From an uncultured Pseudomonadota bacterium (GTDB taxonomy: Bacteria > Pseudomonadota > Alphaproteobacteria > Rs-D84): 24,759 bases of DNA. Of the stretch, positions 22,245 to 24,759 are shown piece after piece (within the stretch, counting starts at the first letter, position 1; each line of letters opens with the position of its first letter). A program made the position numbers and the translations under genes. The notes under the pieces were generated by a model. That model was not told the DNA's origin, did no database searches, and worked only from the letters and a program-made list of their open reading frames with translations. Where the stretch lies: NCBI GenBank assembly GCA_947165335.1, contig CAMVAB010000008.1, positions 1 to 24,759 of the forward strand, read 5' to 3'.

Positions 22245-22693
22245 TACATGAAATAACATTGTTTTTAAAAAAATCTTTGCCATTTTTAATTACGTTATTT
22301 TTATGGCGTTTGTCTGTATATTTTTGGAATCCATGCGGAATATTGGCTTTGATACCTATCTTTTATTGGACATTTGTGCGACCTGTTAATTGGTTTGCTT
22401 TATTTGGTCTTGTTTTTTGTTTTTTGATAGATTACAGATGCGACCTGCCTCTGTTTTGGACATGTTTGTTCTGTCTGTTTTATGCAATAAACGGCTTTCA
22501 AAATTATGTAGATTTTCAAAACACTGATAATAATGGTTTATACGCATTTATGTTTTTTACCGGTTTTGGAATATTACTTTTAATATTTTCAGGTTTAACA
22601 TGGTCTAATTTTATAAATAATATTTGGTTGTTTGCTTGGTTAAATATTTTGTATTTACCAATAACATCCATCGATAATTGGATAAAATCATGA
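22241..22693 (+). CDS. mreD: Rod shape-determining protein MreD
   Basis: This 150-residue, almost wholly hydrophobic protein has about five membrane segments, as expected for MreD, a poorly conserved inner-membrane partner of MreC and the elongasome. The identification rests on size, hydropathy and position between mreC and the PBP2 gene. It overlaps mreC at its start and the PBP2 gene at its end, each by an ATGA, so translation is coupled across the cluster. It stops with TGA. Confidence 0.88.
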   Translation: MIHEITLFLKKSLPFLITLFLWRLSVYFWNPCGILALIPIFYWTFVRPVNWFALFGLVFCFLIDYRCDLPLFWTCLFCLFYAINGFQNYVDFQNTDNNGLYAFMFFTGFGILLLIFSGLTWSNFINNIWLFAWLNILYLPITSIDNWIKS

Positions 22694-24456
22694 TAGATAC
22701 AGAAGTGGCACGCACCTTTGACAGACGCAGCGCACTGTTTTTAACAGGCGGGGCAATACTTACTTCTGTTTTGGTTTTGCGTATGCTGCAGATGCAGGTT
22801 TTTGAATACAAAAACTATCTCAGAAAAAGCGAAAATAATTCTTTTCGTGTCCAAATAACAATGCCAAAACGTGGAAATATTTTATCTGAAAACGGTTCTG
22901 TTATTTCGCGCGATATACCAATTTACAGAATATATCTTATTCCAGAAGAAACTGACGATGTTGAACAGGTTATAAATACAGTTCAAAAAGAATTAAAATT
23001 ACGCAAAAAAACTGTCGACAGAATTTGGAAAAATATAAAAAAACAAATGGCTTTCCAACCTGTGTTAATTTCTGAAAATTCAAATTGGAATACACTTGCA
23101 AAATTATCTGCAAAAAATATTCCGGGAATTCATATAGATAACGGATTTTCTCGTACATACGAAATGGGGCCGGCAGGGGCGCAAATATTTGGTTATGTTG
23201 GTGCACCACAAAGACCTGTGCCAAACACACCTTTTTTTACAACAGGTATAAATGGACTTGAAAAAAGATTTAATAATGAAATGGCTGGTAAATCAGGAAA
23301 AACTGTATATATAACAAACGCTATTGGGCGTGTTACAGGGGAAGATAAAAACCAGTTTATTTCACCAAAAATCGGATCTGATATAAAAACAACTATAAAT
23401 GAAAATGTTCAAAAAGTTTTGTATGATTCTTTGGCTATGAATCGTGCTGGATGTGGGGTTGTTCTTGATATAGAAACAGGTTCTATTCTTGCAATGGCAT
23501 CGACCCCAAGTTTTGATCCAAATAATTTTAAAACTGATGACGGCGAAGAATATATTACATCGTTATTAAATGATTCTGCAAAACCTTTTATGAATAAAAC
23601 CATCGAAGGTTTATATCCCCCAGGATCAACATTCAAAATTGTTGTGGCATTGGCGGCACTTGAAAGTGGTGCGTTAAATCCAAATGAAAAAATCTTTTGT
23701 CCGGGATTTTGGGAATATGGGAATCATAAATATCATTGTTGGGAAAAACATGGACATGGTTCGGTTGATTTATATGATGCATTAAAACATTCATGCGATA
23801 CATATTTTTACCAAATTGCTTTGCGTATTGGTATAGACGCTATAAAAAACATGGCGTTAAAATTAGGACTGAATCAAAAATATATGGACAATGTTTTAGC
23901 ACATGAAATGCCCGGAATTATCCCAGACAGACGCTGGAAAGAAAGAAATATTGGTGCATCATGGGTTCATGGGGACACTATTATTTCAGGTATAGGCCAG
24001 GGATTTATTTTAACAAATTGTTTACAATTGGCTGTGATGATGGCGCGTGTTGCTTCGAATAAAGAAGTTGTTCCTCACTTAATTTATACGAATAAAATTG
24101 CTGAATTTAAGAAACTTGGACTTCAAGACAAAAATGTAAAACATATTTTAAAAGGACTTGAACAGGTTACTAAAAAGGGCGGAACCGCATCTGGTAGCGC
24201 AATAAATGTAAACGGCAAAAAAATGGGTGGAAAAACAGGAACATCCCAGGTTCGTAGTATTTCTGAAAAAGAACGAAAAAGTGGTGTATTAACCAATGAA
24301 CAATTAAAATGGAATCTACGAAATCATGGCTTATTTGTTGGATATGCCCCCACAGACAAACCTAAATATGCAGTATGTGTAATTATGGAACATGCCGGTG
24401 GTTCTTCACCGGCTGCCCATGCAGTTGCAAATATAATGAAGGAATTATTAAAATAA
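22690..24456 (+). CDS. mrdA: Penicillin-binding protein 2 (rod-elongation transpeptidase)
   Basis: This 588-residue inner-membrane DD-transpeptidase cross-links peptidoglycan during side-wall growth. It has an N-terminal membrane anchor (about 15-33), a pedestal domain starting around MPKRGNILSENG, and a transpeptidase domain with STFK (313-316, Ser313 nucleophile), SCD (368-370) and KTG (515-517). A Cys/His-rich segment between STFK and SCD (CPGFWEYGNHKYHCW) is typical of PBP2 relatives. I chose the ATG at 22690, which overlaps the mreD stop (ATGA); the TTG at 22678 would add four residues without a better ribosome site. Confidence 0.95.
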   Translation: MIDTEVARTFDRRSALFLTGGAILTSVLVLRMLQMQVFEYKNYLRKSENNSFRVQITMPKRGNILSENGSVISRDIPIYRIYLIPEETDDVEQVINTVQKELKLRKKTVDRIWKNIKKQMAFQPVLISENSNWNTLAKLSAKNIPGIHIDNGFSRTYEMGPAGAQIFGYVGAPQRPVPNTPFFTTGINGLEKRFNNEMAGKSGKTVYITNAIGRVTGEDKNQFISPKIGSDIKTTINENVQKVLYDSLAMNRAGCGVVLDIETGSILAMASTPSFDPNNFKTDDGEEYITSLLNDSAKPFMNKTIEGLYPPGSTFKIVVALAALESGALNPNEKIFCPGFWEYGNHKYHCWEKHGHGSVDLYDALKHSCDTYFYQIALRIGIDAIKNMALKLGLNQKYMDNVLAHEMPGIIPDRRWKERNIGASWVHGDTIISGIGQGFILTNCLQLAVMMARVASNKEVVPHLIYTNKIAEFKKLGLQDKNVKHILKGLEQVTKKGGTASGSAINVNGKKMGGKTGTSQVRSISEKERKSGVLTNEQLKWNLRNHGLFVGYAPTDKPKYAVCVIMEHAGGSSPAAHAVANIMKELLK

Positions 24457-24457
24457 A

Positions 24458-24759
24458 ATGATAACAACAACTCGCGTTTCTAATGCAAACATGATGACAT
24501 TTAGCGAAAAAATGTCGCGTTTTTCATGGGTACTTTTTATTCCTATGTGTGTTGTTTTGCTTTTATCTATTGTTGTTTTATTCAGTGCTGGTAGTGGTTC
24601 ATGGGCACCATATGCGATGCCCCAATTATTAAAAATCTTGTTTGGGATAACAGTTTTCTTTTTTGTATCTTTTTCAAATATAAAAACATGGATAAAATCT
24701 GCATATTTGATTTATATAATAGCTTTAATTCTCGTTATTATGGTGACTTTTGTTGGTGA
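24458..24759 (+). CDS. rodA: Rod-elongation glycosyltransferase RodA, N-terminal part (3' end outside window)
   Basis: The frame starts one base after the mrdA stop and runs to the end of the window, giving about 100 residues. The first three membrane segments of a SEDS-family protein are visible: after a polar start comes WVLFIPMCVVLLLSIVVL, then FSAGSGSWAPYAMPQLLK, then ILFGITVFFFVSFSNIKTW. RodA polymerises peptidoglycan glycan strands with PBP2. The catalytic residues lie beyond the window. Confidence 0.9.
   Translation, partial: MITTTRVSNANMMTFSEKMSRFSWVLFIPMCVVLLLSIVVLFSAGSGSWAPYAMPQLLKILFGITVFFFVSFSNIKTWIKSAYLIYIIALILVIMVTFVG

Noticed and set aside
1..24759. CRISPR array, insertion sequence, prophage or defence system
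   Set aside because: No direct repeat array, transposase, integrase or toxin-like gene was seen. All larger genes are core housekeeping genes.

Overview
The window looks like a piece of chromosome from an AT-rich, probably host-associated alphaproteobacterium. Four things point that way: an SspB C-terminus ending in an alphaproteobacterial-type ClpX-binding tail, the RnpA/YidD pair, the MreCD-PBP2-RodA cluster, and a type-2 (eukaryote-like) IleS. The exact lineage is inference. UGA is used as a stop (yidD, mreD), so the genetic code is standard. Coding density is very high, several neighbouring genes overlap by 1-19 bases, and no insertion sequence, phage, CRISPR array or other mobile island is visible. 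This is mostly core housekeeping DNA with a few unrecognised small genes in between.

Layout. 1-1012 (+): the 3' end of sspB, then an APH/choline-kinase-like kinase. 1025-3473 (-): rnpA, yidD, accB, accC. 3592-4869 (+): mreB, then a degenerate tRNA-Val copy and an intact tRNA-Val(GAC). 4991-8307 (+): metG, an unknown Cys-containing protein, queH and a Nudix hydrolase. 8399-12282 (+): fabD, fabG, mnmG, an unknown protein, then tRNA-Thr(CGT). 12315-16474 (-): a leader peptide with five consecutive Ile codons, ileS, a small exported Cys-rich protein and nth. 16600-17314 (+): two unknown small genes. 17350-21295 (-): rpmI, rplT, pheS, pheT. 21423-24759 (+): mreC, mreD, mrdA (PBP2) and the start of rodA, cut by the window end.

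Themes. Translation dominates: three aminoacyl-tRNA synthetases, tRNAs, tRNA modification by QueH and MnmG, RNase P protein, L35 and L20. It is joined by fatty-acid synthesis (accB, accC, fabD, fabG) and rod-shape cell-wall elongation (mreB, mreC, mreD, PBP2, RodA).

The most interesting signal is upstream of ileS. A predicted leaderless 10-residue peptide, MKSKIIIIIR, is followed by competing hairpins and a GC-rich terminator with a U-run. This is the anatomy of a ribosome-mediated attenuator that would sense isoleucyl-tRNA supply and control ileS, and probably the genes behind it. Other cross-window patterns are a shared promoter form (often TTGATTTTT with a 16-base spacer), three ATGs lying exactly 7 bases after a -10 box (predicted leaderless transcripts), and a family of near-identical CCGG-core terminators, two of which share the same 18-base palindrome.
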